Counted from the first letter of the stretch, positions 25,430-34,926 are shown. The stretch is 64,000 nucleotides of DNA from JAVBRD01 sp031548365 (GCA_031548365.1 JAVBRD010000016.1:31898-95897), one strand, 5' to 3'. The notes: generated by a model from the sequence alone, not told the origin. Numbers and translations: made by a program.

Positions 25430-26755
25430 CTACCTGACGAGGCAGGGTTTCTTGGGGTCAAACCGCCAGCCCCTGATCAGGTACTGCATGCCCGCGCTGT
25501 CGTCACGAGCGCCCAAGCAGTGCGCATTGTAAAGCTCGTTCGCGGCTTTGACGCGCTCCAAGTCCGGGGTGATTCCCAGCCCAACGCGGCCCGGAACGCG
25601 CACGAAACCATCCTCGATGACCGGCGGCGCGCTCGTCAATCGCTCCGCGCCTTCCTGCCAAATCCAGTGGGTGTCGATGGCGGTCACGCGCCCGGGCACC
25701 GCGGCGGCGGTTTGCGCGATCATGGCCAGGGAAATGTCAAAATGGTTGTTGGAGTGCGATCCCCACGTCAGCCCGAAAGCCTCGCACAGCTGCCCCACGC
25801 GCACCGCTCCCGCCATCGTCCAGAAGTGCGGGTCGGCGAGCGGGATGTCCACGGCCTGCAGGGAGAGAGCGTGCGCCATCTGTCGCCAGTCCGTGGCAAT
25901 CATGTTGGTCGCTGTGGGAAGCCCGGTCGCGCGCCGGAACTCGGCCATGACCTCCCGGCCCGAAAAGCCGCTCTCCGCACCGCACGGGTCCTCACAGTAC
26001 GCCAGCGCGTCCCCCATGTCCCGGCAAAGCTCGACGGCCTGGGCAAGAGTCCACGCGCCGTTGGGATCGAGCGTAATACGCGCATCCGGGAAACGACTTT
26101 TGAGCGCGCGCACCGCGTCCATCTCTTCCTCGCCGGAGAGCACACCGCCTTTGAGCTTGAAGTCGTCAAATCCGTACTTCTCCCTTGCGGCCTCCGCGAG
26201 CGCAACGATGGCGTCCGCGTCCATGGCCTTTTCGCGGCGCAGGCGATACCACGCGCACCCCGAGTCCTTCTCCCGCAAGTACGGCAGGTCGGTCATGCCG
26301 GGATCAGCCACATAAAAAAGGTAGCCGAGCGCTTTGACATCCGCGCGTTGCACGCCTTCCCCGAGAAGAGAAGCCACGCTCACACCCAAATGCTGCCCGG
26401 TCAGGTCGAGCAGCGCCGCCTCGATGCCCGTGACAACGTGAACGCCCGTGCGCAAATCGAACGTCTGCTGGCCGCGCTCCTCACGCTCGCCCGCGAGCGC
26501 GCGCCGGACAGCCGTGAGCGTGTCGCGGTACGCGCCCAGCGTCGTCCCCTCCACAATGAGCGCGGCGTTTTTGAGTCCCCGCTCAATATTCCCGCCTCCA
26601 GGCACCTCGCCGCAGCCCACGCGTCCCTCGCTATCGGTCAGAATGACCACGTTGCGCGTGAAAAACGGCGCGTGCGCGCCCGAGAGGTTGAGCAGCATGG
26701 AGTCGCGCCCCGCGACCGGGTATACGTCCATCCGCGTGATAACAGGCTGGTTCAT
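25430..26755 (-). CDS. gudD: Glucarate dehydratase
   Basis: A 441-residue enolase-superfamily enzyme that dehydrates D-glucarate (and usually L-idarate) to 5-dehydro-4-deoxy-D-glucarate. The GudD signature APFFTRNVVILTDSEGRVGCGEVPGGG is at residues about 29-55. The catalytic KxK is in FDDFKLKGG, metal ligands in ITLDPNGAW and CEDPCGAE, and the catalytic His in GSHSNNHFDIS. It is the last gene of a hexarate operon, 18 bases after garD, so one operon handles both glucarate and galactarate to the same product. Confidence 0.93.
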   Translation of the reverse strand: MNQPVITRMDVYPVAGRDSMLLNLSGAHAPFFTRNVVILTDSEGRVGCGEVPGGGNIERGLKNAALIVEGTTLGAYRDTLTAVRRALAGEREERGQQTFDLRTGVHVVTGIEAALLDLTGQHLGVSVASLLGEGVQRADVKALGYLFYVADPGMTDLPYLREKDSGCAWYRLRREKAMDADAIVALAEAAREKYGFDDFKLKGGVLSGEEEMDAVRALKSRFPDARITLDPNGAWTLAQAVELCRDMGDALAYCEDPCGAESGFSGREVMAEFRRATGLPTATNMIATDWRQMAHALSLQAVDIPLADPHFWTMAGAVRVGQLCEAFGLTWGSHSNNHFDISLAMIAQTAAAVPGRVTAIDTHWIWQEGAERLTSAPPVIEDGFVRVPGRVGLGITPDLERVKAANELYNAHCLGARDDSAGMQYLIRGWRFDPKKPCLVR

Positions 26756-26773
26756 GGCATTCGCCCCTTCGCT

Positions 26774-28279
26774 CTATGTGATCGGTGCGGGGTTGAAAAC
26801 GCAGAGGTCGTTATGAATGCGAAGCCGCTCCGCGCAGGTTTTTTGACCGGATGCGACATCGAGGATGAGGTCGTAGAGCCTCTCTCCCAGCGCGGGAATC
26901 GTGTCCCCTCCCGTGAGGACGCGCCCCGCGTCCACGTCGATCAAGTCAAACCAGCGCGCAGCGAGATCCGATCCGCTGGATACCTTGATCACAGGCGCGG
27001 CGGCCAGGCCGTAAGGGGTGCCGCGTCCCGTGGTGAACACCTGGAGCGTGATGCCGGACGCGAGCTGGCATGTGCCGCACACAAAATCGCTCGCGGGCGT
27101 AGCCGCGTAGATCAGACCGCGCCTTAAGGGGCGCTCAGCGGGGGATAACACCTGCGCGATCTCCGTCGTGCCCGACTTTGCGACCGAGCCCATGGCCTTT
27201 TCAACGATGGAGGACAATCCGCCCGCCTTGTTGCCCGGGGTGGGATTGGCGTCGCGCCCCACGCCGCCCTCTTCAAGATAGCGATCGTACCAGCGCATCT
27301 CGCACGCCAACCGACTCATGGTCGTTTCATCGCAAACGCGCTCCGCAAGCTGCGTGACGGCGTCGCGCACTTCGGTCGTCTCCGAAAAGAGCACTGTGGC
27401 GCCTGCGGCGACAAGCATATCAGACGCCACGCCCACCGCGGGGTTGCATGAAAGTCCCGAGAACGCGTCGCTCCCGCCGCACTGGGTTCCAATGATCAAA
27501 TCGGACAGCGGGAGCTCCTCGCGGCGGCGTGTGTTGAGGCGCTCAAGCCGCGTTTGTATTCCGCGCAGGAGCGCGGCCATCATCGCCTCATATCCGTCGT
27601 AATCCTGAAGCACAAGGAGGGCGTCGCCCGCCGTCTCCTCAGGTGTGAGCAGGCGCTCCGGCGTGAGCTTCTCGCAGCCAAGCGCGACGAGCAGCACCTC
27701 GCCGCCAAAATTCGGGTTGCGCATCAGGTTACGGATGGCCCGGATGGGGTTTTCCGCATCGCGCGCGTCGATTGCGACTCCACAGCCGTACGCGTGGTTG
27801 AGCGGCACAATGTCGTCCACAGCCGGGTACGCCGTCAAAAGCTCACGCCGCGCGCGCTCGACGGCCGCGTTTACGACCCCCGCCACACATTGAACGGACG
27901 TCGAGATCGCCAAGAGGTTTCGCGTGCCCGCGAAGCCTTGTCGGTTCCTGTATCCCATGAATGTCCGGCGGGCGGGGATCGGACGATTGCCCGGGGATGG
28001 CGTACCGTGAGTGAGGCGGTCGAGTGTTGGGGACGCCACGCCCGCCAGATCTCGCTCTGACACCCACTCTCCTGCCGCGATATCGCGTGCGGCTACGCCG
28101 ATGGCCACGCCATAACGCACGACCGGTTCTCCCGCGCGTATAGCGGTGAGCGCCGCCTTGTGGCACGCGGGGATCTCGCCCGCCGCGCGCACGCCCTCAA
28201 GCACCACGTCGTTCGGATGCAGCTCGCGCACCGCCACCGCGACATTGTCCGCCGGATGAACCTTGATCGCCCCGCTCAT
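26774..28279 (-). CDS. garD: Galactarate dehydratase (GarD/UxaA family)
   Basis: A 501-residue enzyme of the altronate/galactarate dehydratase family. The N-terminal SAF-like domain spans about residues 1-90 (IKVHPADNVAVAVRELHPNDVV). The main domain opens with FMGYRNRQGFAGTRNLLAIS, and conserved metal/active-site regions include NHAYGCG, VALGCEKLTPERL and GTQCGGSDAFSGLS. GarD converts meso-galactarate to 5-dehydro-4-deoxy-D-glucarate. An altronate dehydratase role is possible, but the gudD neighbour favours galactarate. It overlaps the DapA-family gene by four bases. Confidence 0.85.
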   Translation of the reverse strand: MSGAIKVHPADNVAVAVRELHPNDVVLEGVRAAGEIPACHKAALTAIRAGEPVVRYGVAIGVAARDIAAGEWVSERDLAGVASPTLDRLTHGTPSPGNRPIPARRTFMGYRNRQGFAGTRNLLAISTSVQCVAGVVNAAVERARRELLTAYPAVDDIVPLNHAYGCGVAIDARDAENPIRAIRNLMRNPNFGGEVLLVALGCEKLTPERLLTPEETAGDALLVLQDYDGYEAMMAALLRGIQTRLERLNTRRREELPLSDLIIGTQCGGSDAFSGLSCNPAVGVASDMLVAAGATVLFSETTEVRDAVTQLAERVCDETTMSRLACEMRWYDRYLEEGGVGRDANPTPGNKAGGLSSIVEKAMGSVAKSGTTEIAQVLSPAERPLRRGLIYAATPASDFVCGTCQLASGITLQVFTTGRGTPYGLAAAPVIKVSSGSDLAARWFDLIDVDAGRVLTGGDTIPALGERLYDLILDVASGQKTCAERLRIHNDLCVFNPAPIT

Positions 28280-29169
28280 GGCTTTACCGCGCCCAACTCA
28301 ACCAAAACCGACTTAAGTTCGGCTATGAGTGCGGGCGACGACGTCGTGTTGGGCAGGACGGACGACCCCACATCCAGCCCCATCAGGCGCATGCAGTCTT
28401 TTGTGGCGACAGGAAAACTCGCCTTGTCAAAAAGCATGCGCAGCTTGTTCAGGCGATACTGGGCGTCGCGCGCGGCGGAAAGATCACCCGCCGCCAGCTT
28501 GTCGCCGATCTCGCGCACAACCGCGGGCACAACATTGGCCGTGGACGCCACACACCCTGCCGCGCCGTATGCGAGCGAAGCCAAAATGAGCGTGTCCTTC
28601 CCCGCGAACACGCGAAAATCCGCGCCGCGCGTCAGCCGGATGTACTCCGCCGTAAGCGTCATGTTGCCGCTCGAGTCCTTGATGCCAACCACGGTCTGTA
28701 CGTTTTCGATGATCTTGAGGAGGAGGGGGACGCCTATGCCGTACCCCACACGACCCGGATTGTTGTACAGCAGCACAGGTGTGCCGACCGCGTCCGCGAT
28801 GGCGGACACGTGTCCGAGCAGCTCCTCATCGCTCGGAGCGAGAAACATAGGCGGGAGTACGGAAATCGCCGACGCGCCCAGCCGTTCACCCATTCTGGCG
28901 AGTTCTACGCACGCGCGCGTCGAAGTCGCGCCCACCCCCATATATACGGGAACGCGGCCCGCCGTTTCCTCCACGATGGCCTCGAGCCCGCGCTCCTGCT
29001 CGCCGTCACCGATGGCATAAAACTCACCGTTGCTGCCGAACGCTAGTATGCCGTCCACACCACCTTCAATCACGTGCCGCACGACCGTTTTGAGCTGCGT
29101 GATGAGCACACGGCCGTTCGCATCGCACGGCGTCACCAACGGAACGATGACACCCATGAGCTTGTCCAT
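28276..29169 (-). CDS. DapA-family enzyme of hexarate catabolism (KdgD or aldolase type)
   Basis: A 297-residue TIM-barrel enzyme. The Schiff-base Lys is in TVVGIKDSSGNMTLT, the proton-relay Tyr in VLLYNNPGRVGYG, and the substrate loop in LAFGSNGEFYA. It is the first gene of the gudD-garD operon, with AGGGGG before its ATG at 29169 and a TACAAT -10 box at 29192-29197. The dehydratases both yield 5-dehydro-4-deoxyglucarate. The likely job is therefore its dehydration and decarboxylation to 2,5-dioxopentanoate (KdgD) or aldol cleavage to pyruvate and tartronate semialdehyde. Sequence alone does not separate these. Confidence 0.85.
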   Translation of the reverse strand: MDKLMGVIVPLVTPCDANGRVLITQLKTVVRHVIEGGVDGILAFGSNGEFYAIGDGEQERGLEAIVEETAGRVPVYMGVGATSTRACVELARMGERLGASAISVLPPMFLAPSDEELLGHVSAIADAVGTPVLLYNNPGRVGYGIGVPLLLKIIENVQTVVGIKDSSGNMTLTAEYIRLTRGADFRVFAGKDTLILASLAYGAAGCVASTANVVPAVVREIGDKLAAGDLSAARDAQYRLNKLRMLFDKASFPVATKDCMRLMGLDVGSSVLPNTTSSPALIAELKSVLVELGAVKP

Positions 29170-29224
29170 TCGACATGCCCCCTTCCCCTTCATTGTACCA
29201 CGGCGCAGCACGCGGGGAAAGCGA

Positions 29225-29255
29225 CAAAGAAAGGCCCCGCCAACCGGCGGAGCCT
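29225..29255 (-). terminator. Intrinsic terminator of importer operon 3
   Basis: Arms 29232-29241 and 29246-29255 form a 10-bp GC-rich stem with one mismatch and a 4-base loop. On the minus strand it is followed by TTCTTTGT. It lies 27 bases after the LplB-type permease stop and just before the hexarate operon. Confidence 0.8.
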
Positions 29256-29281
29256 GAGTTGAACAACACTGAAACCCGGCT

Positions 29282-30217
29282 TTAATAGAAGGACTGGCGG
29301 CCCAGCATGTGCGCGATGCGGTTTGTTCCAAAGACAAGGATGGCGCCCACGACGCTCTGGAAAAGGCCGACCGCGGCGGAGAACGAGTACCTGCCGCCCA
29401 CGATGCCGATACGGTATGTGTACGTCTCAAAGACCTCGGCGACGTTGGAGTTCATGCCGTTCTGGAACAGGAAGATCTGCTCAAAACCGTTGCTCATGAT
29501 GCCGCCCACGCGCAGGATGAGCATGATGACCAGCGTGTCCGCGATGCCGGAGAGCGTGATATGCCACAGCTTTTGAAAGCGGGACGCGCCGTCCACAGTA
29601 GCGGCCTCGTAGTATTCGGGGCTGATGGCGGCGAGAGAGGACAGATAGATGATCGTGCCCCAGCCCGACTCTTTCCAAACGCTCGTGATGACGATGAGCG
29701 ATCGGAACCATTCTTCCGACCCGAGGAAGTTGATCTTCGTGCCGCCCAGTTTTTCGATGAGCGTGTTGATGATGCCGTCATTCATCGAAAGAAAGTTGAT
29801 CGTGATGCCGCTGATGACGACCCATGAGATGAAGTGCGGCAGGTACATCAGCGTCTGCGACGTGCGCTTGAAAGGCGCGGAGTGCACCTCGTTGAGCAAA
29901 AGCGCGAGGAAGATGGGGATTGGGAATGTGAATACCAAGCGGATGAGGCTCAGGAGGATGGAGTTTGAGAACACCTGGTAGAACATGGTACTGCCGAAGA
30001 GCTGCTTGAAGTTGGCGAAGTTGTTCCACGGGCTGCCAAAGATACCCTTCCCGAAAGAAAAGTCTTTGAAAGCCATGATGATGCCGTACATCGGGATGTA
30101 CTTGAATACCACCAGATAGATGAGCCCCGGCAGCATGAGCAGGTAAAGATACCTGTTCTTGAGCACGTAGCTTACAAAACCGCCGGTCTTCTTCGCGGGC
30201 TTAGGCGCGAGCACCAT
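29282..30217 (-). CDS. Sugar ABC importer permease, LplB type (importer 3)
   Basis: A 311-residue permease with six predicted membrane segments. RYLYLLMLPGLIYLVVFKYIPMYG and the EAA loop EAATVDGASRFQKLWHITLS are diagnostic. The ATG at 30217 has GAGGGGG nine bases upstream. It is the last gene of importer operon 3, after the binding-protein gene and a GC-rich hairpin. It pairs with the LplC-type permease encoded first in the operon. Confidence 0.9.
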   Translation of the reverse strand: MVLAPKPAKKTGGFVSYVLKNRYLYLLMLPGLIYLVVFKYIPMYGIIMAFKDFSFGKGIFGSPWNNFANFKQLFGSTMFYQVFSNSILLSLIRLVFTFPIPIFLALLLNEVHSAPFKRTSQTLMYLPHFISWVVISGITINFLSMNDGIINTLIEKLGGTKINFLGSEEWFRSLIVITSVWKESGWGTIIYLSSLAAISPEYYEAATVDGASRFQKLWHITLSGIADTLVIMLILRVGGIMSNGFEQIFLFQNGMNSNVAEVFETYTYRIGIVGGRYSFSAAVGLFQSVVGAILVFGTNRIAHMLGRQSFY

Positions 30218-30303
30218 GAAAATCCCCCTCGCATCCGACTTGTGAAAAACGCTCAAGAAGGCGCGCATCATATGCGTGGCTTTTTCAGCGTTCCAGGGGG
30301 TTC

Positions 30304-30328
30304 CGGGCGAGGCACTGCGCCCCGCCCG
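30304..30328 (-). other. GC-rich 10-bp hairpin between binding-protein and permease genes
   Basis: Arms 30304-30313 and 30319-30328 pair over ten positions, with one G-U pair when read on the minus strand and a 5-base loop. No U-run follows. As in importer 1, it stands between the binding-protein gene and a permease gene, consistent with a transcript-stabilising or attenuating stem. Confidence 0.65.
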
Positions 30329-30351
30329 AAACATCCCGTGAAAACGATTGC

Positions 30352-32001
30352 TTACTTGATGCCCTTGTTGATCTGGGCGGCGTTGAGGAGCGCTTCGTAT
30401 TCCTTCCACGCGGGGATGTACTTCTCGTTGAGGAACTTGAGGTACTCCTCGCGCTTGATCTCGTTGGAGATGTACTTGGTCAGAAGCGTGGTGTGCTCCT
30501 TGTTCAGGTCGTCGTTGGCGACGCGGATTTTATCCCCGCCGGGGACGATGGCTTCCCACGCGGGCAGGTAGTCGACATACGTCGTCTCACTGCGCAGCCA
30601 TGCTTCGCGCTTGTTGAACTCGGCAACCTGGTCGAGCGTGTCGCCGGCGGCGTTGGGCAGGGCTTTGTTGGGGCCGCGATAGCGCAGGGACAAGTAGGAG
30701 GACGCCCACTTGGCCGATTCTTCCTTCTGGGCAGGGGTTCTCTCGACAAAGCCGTTCTCAATCTTGGTGAAGGTCAAGCCCGGCATGCCGAAGTACAGAA
30801 GCTCGTTGCCTTCGTCGGTGTAGCCGTAGTCGATCAGCGCGAGCGTCTCGTCGATGACCTTGGATTTGGCCGAAACGCCCCAGTTGCCCCAGAGCTGCGG
30901 GTTCCAATAGTCCACGGCGGGCGCGTTGGCATCAGCGCGGAGAGGCGCGCCGGGAACGGTCAAACCGTTGGGGTTGGCGGCTTGGAAGTCCTTGCTGGTG
31001 AAGGAAAGCATGGAGTGAGAGGTCGTGGGATCCTTGTAGTTGATGCCGATTTTGCCGGCGGTGAACTTGTCGGAGTCGTCATACTGCTTGTTGAGGTACC
31101 ACTCCGGATCCATGGAGCCGTCGGCGAACATGTCGTGCAGCCAATCCATGTGCGCGATGAAGCCCGGCTTGGCCTGCGTGATGGTGTAGGTGCCGTCGTC
31201 GTTGGCGATGGAATCGGGCTTGAAGAACGCGTAGCTGATGTTGCGGTGGGTGATCGTTATGGGGTTCAGGGAGAAGCCGTAGGTGTCGGCCTTGCCGTTG
31301 CCGTCGGGATCGTCATGCGAGAACGCCTTGGCGACCGTATGGAAATCTTCGGGGGTCTTGGGGACTTCGAGGTTCAGCTTCTGGAGCCAGTCACCGCGGT
31401 ACACGATGCAGTCGGCGGGCTTGGTCTGAACGCGCGGGATAGCGAAGAGCTTGTTGTCAACGGAGGGCACGCGCTGCGTGGAGATCTCCATCTCGGTGAG
31501 CTCTTTGGTGACGTTGGGGAGCTTTGCGAGCACGTTGTTGTCGAACTCGAGCAGGAGGCCGTCCGCCGCCCACTGAGAGTACAGGTTGCCTGTGACGTAG
31601 ATCAGGTCGTGCACGTCGCCCGAGCTCATGACGATGTTCAGGCGGTCCTGGTAGTTGTTGATCGGCGGGGCTTCAAGCTCGATCTTGGCGTTGATGCGCT
31701 TACCGAGTTCCTCGACGACGGGGTTGTTCTCAACCACGAACGTCGCGGGCAGGCGGCAGATCCACTTGATGGTCACGGGGGGCTTGACGGCCGGAGCCGC
31801 GGCCGCAGGCGTCGCTGCGGGAGCGGGTGCGGGTGTCGCTACTGGAGCGGCGGGCGCTGCGGGCGCCGCGGACGCGGGAGCGGCGGCCGGAGCCGCGGTG
31901 GGAGCTACAGGGGCAGGCGCGGGCGTCGCGGCGGGCGCCGCGCAGCCGGCGACGCCGAGCAGCATCAGGGCGCACAGTGCGATAGCGATTGTTCTGGTCA
32001 C
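30352..32001 (-). CDS. Sugar ABC importer substrate-binding lipoprotein (importer 3)
   Basis: A 549-residue binding lipoprotein. The signal peptide ends in the lipobox LLGVAGC. An Ala/Pro-rich linker of about 55 residues follows, then the solute-binding domain (VTIKWICRLPATFVVENNP...). GTG at 32001 is chosen as start, with AAAAGGAGG eight bases upstream; a TTG one codon earlier is possible. It is the middle gene of importer 3, between the two permeases. The neighbouring heparinase-like enzyme suggests a uronate-containing oligosaccharide ligand. Confidence 0.9.
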   Translation of the reverse strand: MTRTIAIALCALMLLGVAGCAAPAATPAPAPVAPTAAPAAAPASAAPAAPAAPVATPAPAPAATPAAAAPAVKPPVTIKWICRLPATFVVENNPVVEELGKRINAKIELEAPPINNYQDRLNIVMSSGDVHDLIYVTGNLYSQWAADGLLLEFDNNVLAKLPNVTKELTEMEISTQRVPSVDNKLFAIPRVQTKPADCIVYRGDWLQKLNLEVPKTPEDFHTVAKAFSHDDPDGNGKADTYGFSLNPITITHRNISYAFFKPDSIANDDGTYTITQAKPGFIAHMDWLHDMFADGSMDPEWYLNKQYDDSDKFTAGKIGINYKDPTTSHSMLSFTSKDFQAANPNGLTVPGAPLRADANAPAVDYWNPQLWGNWGVSAKSKVIDETLALIDYGYTDEGNELLYFGMPGLTFTKIENGFVERTPAQKEESAKWASSYLSLRYRGPNKALPNAAGDTLDQVAEFNKREAWLRSETTYVDYLPAWEAIVPGGDKIRVANDDLNKEHTTLLTKYISNEIKREEYLKFLNEKYIPAWKEYEALLNAAQINKGIK

Positions 32002-32030
32002 CAAAACAGCCTCCTTTTTTGTTTCCGGGG

Positions 32031-32924
32031 TTATTCCTTCACACCGCCCAATACAAGGCCGGTCATAAAGTACTTCTGGAGGAAGGGATACACGCACATG
32101 ATGGGGAGTGTTGTGACGATGATGGCCGCCATCTTGATGGTGAACGGCTGCGTCAGGCGTTCGCCTTCCGCCGCGTCTGGCATGACCTCGCGCGTTGAGG
32201 ACTCGACCACCAGCTCGCGCAGCACAAGCTGAAGCGGCCACAGCTCGCGCTTTGTGATGTAGATGATGGCGCTGAAGTACTCGTTCCACTTGCCAACAAT
32301 GGTAAAGAGCGCAAGCGTGGCGAGGATGGGCAGACAGAGCGGGAGCACAATGCGCATGAGGACGTTGATGTCTGTCGCGCCGTCGATGAGCGCCGCTTCC
32401 TCAATGGATGCGGGCAGCCCGCGCATGTAGTTCATCATGAGCACGATGTTGTACGTGCCGAGCAACCCTGGCAGGATGAGCGACCACAGGCTGTTGATCA
32501 GGCCCATGGAACGGATGAGCATGTAGTTCGGGATCAGGCCCCCGCCGAAGAACATCGTGATGATCCACAGCGTCCAGTAGAAGTTGCGCCCCTTGAGGTG
32601 TTTCTTTGTGACAGGGTAAGCGGTGGTCACCAGAAGGAGCATGCTCAGGATGGTGCCCATAATTGAGATGAAAATGGTGTTGGTATACCCGGTTTGAATG
32701 TAGCGGAACTTGAGCAGCTGGTTGTACGCGCCGAGGTACACCTCGGTCGGGATCAGGTTGAACGGATTGCGCAAATACTGATCATAAGGCGTGAGCGAAT
32801 ACACAATGACGTAAATGAACGGGATGAAGCAAATGAACGCGAACAATCCAGATATGGTGTACGCGATCGAAGAGATGATGATGTCGTCCGCACCAAGCCG
32901 GATGAACCTCTTTGTTTTCGCCAT
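32031..32924 (-). CDS. Sugar ABC importer permease, LplC type (importer 3)
   Basis: A 297-residue permease. FGGGLIPNYMLIRSMGLINSLW, the EAA loop EEAALIDGATDINVLMRIVLP and the ending FLQKYFMTGLVLGGVKE identify the LplC group. GGAAGGTGG precedes the ATG. It is the first gene of importer operon 3, with its own consensus-like promoter 50 bases upstream. Confidence 0.9.
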   Translation of the reverse strand: MAKTKRFIRLGADDIIISSIAYTISGLFAFICFIPFIYVIVYSLTPYDQYLRNPFNLIPTEVYLGAYNQLLKFRYIQTGYTNTIFISIMGTILSMLLLVTTAYPVTKKHLKGRNFYWTLWIITMFFGGGLIPNYMLIRSMGLINSLWSLILPGLLGTYNIVLMMNYMRGLPASIEEAALIDGATDINVLMRIVLPLCLPILATLALFTIVGKWNEYFSAIIYITKRELWPLQLVLRELVVESSTREVMPDAAEGERLTQPFTIKMAAIIVTTLPIMCVYPFLQKYFMTGLVLGGVKE

Positions 32925-32972
32925 GCGCGTGCCACCTTCCGCTGACCATCACTATGACATGTTTATGCATGC

Positions 32973-33001
32973 AGAATATCAGAACTTGGGCGTTCCGTCA
33001 A
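32973..33001 (-). promoter_or_regulatory. Promoter of importer operon 3
   Basis: On the minus strand, TTGACG (32996-33001) and TATTCT (32973-32978) are spaced by 17 bases, about 48 bases before the first permease gene. It lies downstream of the heparinase-like gene, so the importer can be expressed separately. Confidence 0.7.
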
Positions 33002-33076
33002 ACACATTTTGTGCACTTGCGAATTCATTGCGTAACACTCTGTGCAACTTACCCAATTTTCAAGGGGGAAAGCACG

Positions 33077-34894
33077 TTATTCACCGATCCTATGCTCCGC
33101 GGCGAACACGGCTTCAGGCCCCGCCGCCCGCACGATGATCGAGTGCCGAATGTGATCGGCGGGGCTGTCAGGCGAGACAGCGGTGTAGACGCGCGCGCCT
33201 TCCGGGATGCCCGTCAAACGCAGGGTGAGCGATTTTCCCTGATACGTCCATTGGGCCTGGAACGCGCCGGAGACCCATTTTTTGACATCCGTGAAATACT
33301 GGTAGCCGTCGTCTTTCTCGGCGATCTCCGCGTCCTCAAATACGCCTTCGCACGCAAAATCGCCCGCCGCGTGGAAGAACCAGTCGATGAGACGCTCACC
33401 CTGGCACGTCACGCGCGTTTCATCATAAAGTTTCCCATCGCGAAGCTCGATGACGCGGTTCGCGTCCGCCCCGTCCGCAATGCCCGGGACGCTCATCTCA
33501 AGCCGCTTTCCGTCCGCGCTCATCTCGGCTGTACCGCGCGCGGTATGGATCTGGCTTTGCGCGTCCACAGTCACCGTTGCGTGCGCGCAAGTGCGCGTGT
33601 ACCAGCCGCGGTGGTACGGGGAGGAATACCCCACCGTCCCAAGGTCTGTCGCGAAAGGGTAGAGGTTGATTTGGAGGGCGTCGGGGTGCGCGTGGCTGCG
33701 GTGCAGGTTGCCGTACTTCGCGAAGACCTCGTAATCGCCGTCGCGCAGCATGGCCATGCAGTTGGCCGCGAGATTGACCGAGCCGTACGCGGGCGGGTTT
33801 TCCGCGGGCATATCGGGGCGGCCGTAGAGGAAATCCCCAAGCGAGCCGCTCGTGGGAAGGTCCTTGACCGCGAGCGCGACGCGCGAGACATCGGTCACCC
33901 CGCCCAGCACTTTCGCGCCCTCGAGGAACATGTCCACACGGCCGCGCACGCCCTGCGCCGCCGCTGTCTTGGGCGTGTCGTTAAACGCGGGTTGCTGACC
34001 GTCCTCGTACGTCAGCTTCAGAAGGCCGGTGAATCCCGACGCGACGCGCGCGAACACTTCGGGCTCCTCGCGTCCCGCGACGCGCATAAACTTACACACG
34101 GTGAGCGCGGCGTTGAGCGCGTAATAGTGGTATCCCGAGGAGTTTTCAAACCAAATGCCTTCGTCGGTGAACCCCTTGAGCACCTGGTTGCGCGCGCCTA
34201 AGTCACCGCGCAGGCTCTGCTCGACCAAACGCTCGTCGCGGAACACCGCGCCGGCGCCAAGCGAAAACGCGCTGTGCCACAGCGGTATGTTGTGGATGAG
34301 CCCGCTCTGCGCCATGACCATGCGCGCGCACGGCAAAAACAGCTGTTTATGCCAGATTTGCCCCTTTTCGCTCCCGCCGTCAAAGCCGAGGATAAGCAGG
34401 GCGTCCAGCAAAGTCACGCCCCACGTCGCCTCCGTCAGCGATTGCCCCATCACGCGACCACGACCCGCGTACAGCCCGTGTTCGTCAAATTCCATATAGT
34501 GATCCGCGTAAAAATCGATCACTCGAATCACATAATCGCGGTACTTTTCGCCTTCTCCCGCACGGAAAAGAACGGCTGCGCACTTTAGCGATTCTGCGAT
34601 CGCGCCCCTGCGGCTCATGATCCACGCCTCATACAGCAGCTGGGTGTCGGGCGCAATCTTGCCGCAAGCGCCGCACAAGTGCGCATGCGGTGACTCGGCG
34701 TCAAACTTGAGCGCGCCCGCGCAGAACGGACACGCGTAGTTATGGCTCCATCCCGAAACAAGCTCGGGCGAGTCTGTGAAATGCTCAAGCCAATAATCCG
34801 CACGCTCCCTGATTCTTGCCGCGACAAGCGCGTACGCAGGGTCCCTCATGAGCGCGCGCAGTTCGGCGTCGGGCCTGACCAGCGTAAACTCCAT
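33077..34894 (-). CDS. Heparinase II/III-like polysaccharide lyase
   Basis: A 605-residue protein with an alpha-helical toroid N-terminal half and a beta-rich C-terminal half, the heparinase II/III layout. A CxxC...CxxC zinc-ribbon-like stretch (CPFCAGALK, LCGACGK) lies near residues 54-78. ENSSGYHYYALNAAL carries the usual active-site Tyr/His region. HRSHAHPDALQINLYPFATDLG is the conserved start of the C-terminal domain. No signal peptide is seen, so it probably acts in the cytoplasm on imported oligosaccharides. Lyases of this family cleave uronic-acid chains. It lies just upstream of importer 3. Confidence 0.85.
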   Translation of the reverse strand: MEFTLVRPDAELRALMRDPAYALVAARIRERADYWLEHFTDSPELVSGWSHNYACPFCAGALKFDAESPHAHLCGACGKIAPDTQLLYEAWIMSRRGAIAESLKCAAVLFRAGEGEKYRDYVIRVIDFYADHYMEFDEHGLYAGRGRVMGQSLTEATWGVTLLDALLILGFDGGSEKGQIWHKQLFLPCARMVMAQSGLIHNIPLWHSAFSLGAGAVFRDERLVEQSLRGDLGARNQVLKGFTDEGIWFENSSGYHYYALNAALTVCKFMRVAGREEPEVFARVASGFTGLLKLTYEDGQQPAFNDTPKTAAAQGVRGRVDMFLEGAKVLGGVTDVSRVALAVKDLPTSGSLGDFLYGRPDMPAENPPAYGSVNLAANCMAMLRDGDYEVFAKYGNLHRSHAHPDALQINLYPFATDLGTVGYSSPYHRGWYTRTCAHATVTVDAQSQIHTARGTAEMSADGKRLEMSVPGIADGADANRVIELRDGKLYDETRVTCQGERLIDWFFHAAGDFACEGVFEDAEIAEKDDGYQYFTDVKKWVSGAFQAQWTYQGKSLTLRLTGIPEGARVYTAVSPDSPADHIRHSIIVRAAGPEAVFAAEHRIGE

Positions 34895-34926
34895 TTCGCC
34901 TACCCCCTCTGGACATCCTTATGGAA

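Noticed and set aside
25355..27127. 590-codon plus-strand frame over gudD and garD
   Set aside because: Antisense shadow of two clearly recognised enzymes.
30493..32232. 579-codon plus-strand frame over the importer 3 binding protein
   Set aside because: Val/Gly/Arg-rich shadow of a recognised gene.
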